A stretch of DNA of 6,284 nucleotides from Prevotella sp. (GTDB taxonomy: Bacteria; Bacteroidota; Bacteroidia; Bacteroidales; Bacteroidaceae): positions 1 to 6,284 of the forward strand of contig JAEENF010000273.1 in the NCBI GenBank assembly GCA_016283605.1. The letters are read 5' to 3'. Below are positions 5,964 through 6,284 of the stretch, in pieces. A program made the translations under genes and the position numbers. The notes beneath the pieces were generated by a model. That model did no database searches and was not told the DNA's origin. It saw nothing but the letters and a program-made list of their open reading frames with translations. Every line of letters begins with the position of its first letter. The first letter of the stretch is position 1.

Positions 5964-5970
5964 AAGGAGG
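5964..5970 (+). promoter_or_regulatory. Strong Shine-Dalgarno of the J-domain gene
   Basis: AAGGAGG lies 7 nt before the ATG at 5978, an ideal position. It is the only strong Shine-Dalgarno among the starts in this window and is unusual for Bacteroidetes, which mostly initiate without one. It fixes the start codon of the J-domain gene. Confidence 0.8.
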
Positions 5971-5977
5971 AAAGATT

Positions 5978-6284
5978 ATGGCATTCATTGATTATTACAA
6001 GATTTTAGGCGTAGATAAGTCGATTCCGCAGAAGGATGTCAAAAAGGCATACCTGAAGCGGGCGAAGCAGTTTCACCCCGACCTGCATCCCGATGACCCG
6101 AAGGCACAGGCCAAGTTCCAGGCGTTACAGGAGGCCTACGATGTCATCGGCGATCCGGAGAAACGTAAGAAGTACGACCAGTATGGTGAACAGTGGCGTC
6201 AGGCTGATGCCTTTGGCGGTGCTGGAGCAGCTGGCGGAGCTAATCCTTTCGGCGGCTTCGACTTCTCTGGCTTTACGGGTGGCG
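5978..6284 (+). CDS. CbpA/DnaJ-like J-domain co-chaperone, N-terminal part (runs off right edge)
   Basis: The frame stays open for 102 codons to the window edge. Residues 5-67 form a J domain: DYYKILGVDK at 5-14, the Hsp70-activating HPD at 33-35, and KFQALQEAYDVIGDPEKR to about 63 followed by KKYDQYG. From about 78 a Gly/Phe-rich region begins (FGGAGAAGGANPFGGF), as in type I and II J proteins. The start MAFIDYYKILG is that of the CbpA-like J proteins I associate with Bacteroidetes, and grpE is not next to it, so this is probably not the housekeeping dnaJ; whether the zinc-finger domain is absent cannot be seen. It would stimulate the ATPase of DnaK in the cytoplasm. An ATG with a strong Shine-Dalgarno defines the start. 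No clear TAnnTTTG promoter is found; TACAC-TTTTTGC around 5923-5934 is a poor candidate. An inverted repeat at 5938-5960 may control it. Confidence 0.9.
   Translation, partial: MAFIDYYKILGVDKSIPQKDVKKAYLKRAKQFHPDLHPDDPKAQAKFQALQEAYDVIGDPEKRKKYDQYGEQWRQADAFGGAGAAGGANPFGGFDFSGFTGG

Overview
The window looks like ordinary chromosomal DNA from a member of the Bacteroidales, most likely the Prevotella group. The reasons are the promoters, which fit the Bacteroidetes -33 TTTG / -7 TAnnTTTG pattern, the near absence of Shine-Dalgarno sequences, an HU-CCDC81/SPOR-type envelope protein gene (an architecture typical of Bacteroidetes), and a short Prevotella/Bacteroides-type lipoprotein. The assignment rests on recognised protein families and promoter style, not on a database search.

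Layout: (1) positions 1-523, minus strand, hold the N-terminal part of an HU-CCDC81-type protein that runs off the left edge. (2) A 103-bp divergent intergenic region (524-626) carries a promoter in each direction. (3) A plus-strand set follows: rmlC/rfbC (dTDP-4-dehydrorhamnose 3,5-epimerase), ugd (UDP-glucose 6-dehydrogenase) and a small lipoprotein of unknown function whose GTG start overlaps the ugd stop. (4) Meeting it tail to tail, with a 14-bp overlap of coding sequence, is a minus-strand pair: a secreted UshA/CpdB-family nucleotidase (upstream) and nudC, a zinc-ribbon Nudix NAD(H) pyrophosphatase (downstream). (5) A 113-bp divergent intergenic region (5865-5977) has a near-consensus promoter for the nucleotidase and, on the other side, a perfect 9-bp inverted repeat followed by a strong Shine-Dalgarno before a CbpA/DnaJ-like co-chaperone gene that runs off the right edge.

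How the genes relate: the rmlC-ugd pair supplies precursors for surface polysaccharides (dTDP-L-rhamnose and UDP-glucuronate), and the coupled lipoprotein may be an envelope protein made alongside them. The nucleotidase/nudC pair both cleave nucleotides, one outside the inner membrane and one in the cytoplasm. The two edge genes are an envelope-associated HU/SPOR-type protein and a J-domain chaperone.

I see no mobile element, CRISPR array, tRNA, rRNA or phage gene, and no convincing undescribed multi-gene system. The most interesting points are regulatory: the inverted repeat plus strong ribosome site before the J-domain gene, the apparently leaderless GTG start of the HU-CCDC81 gene, and the terminator-free convergent overlap at 3300-3313.
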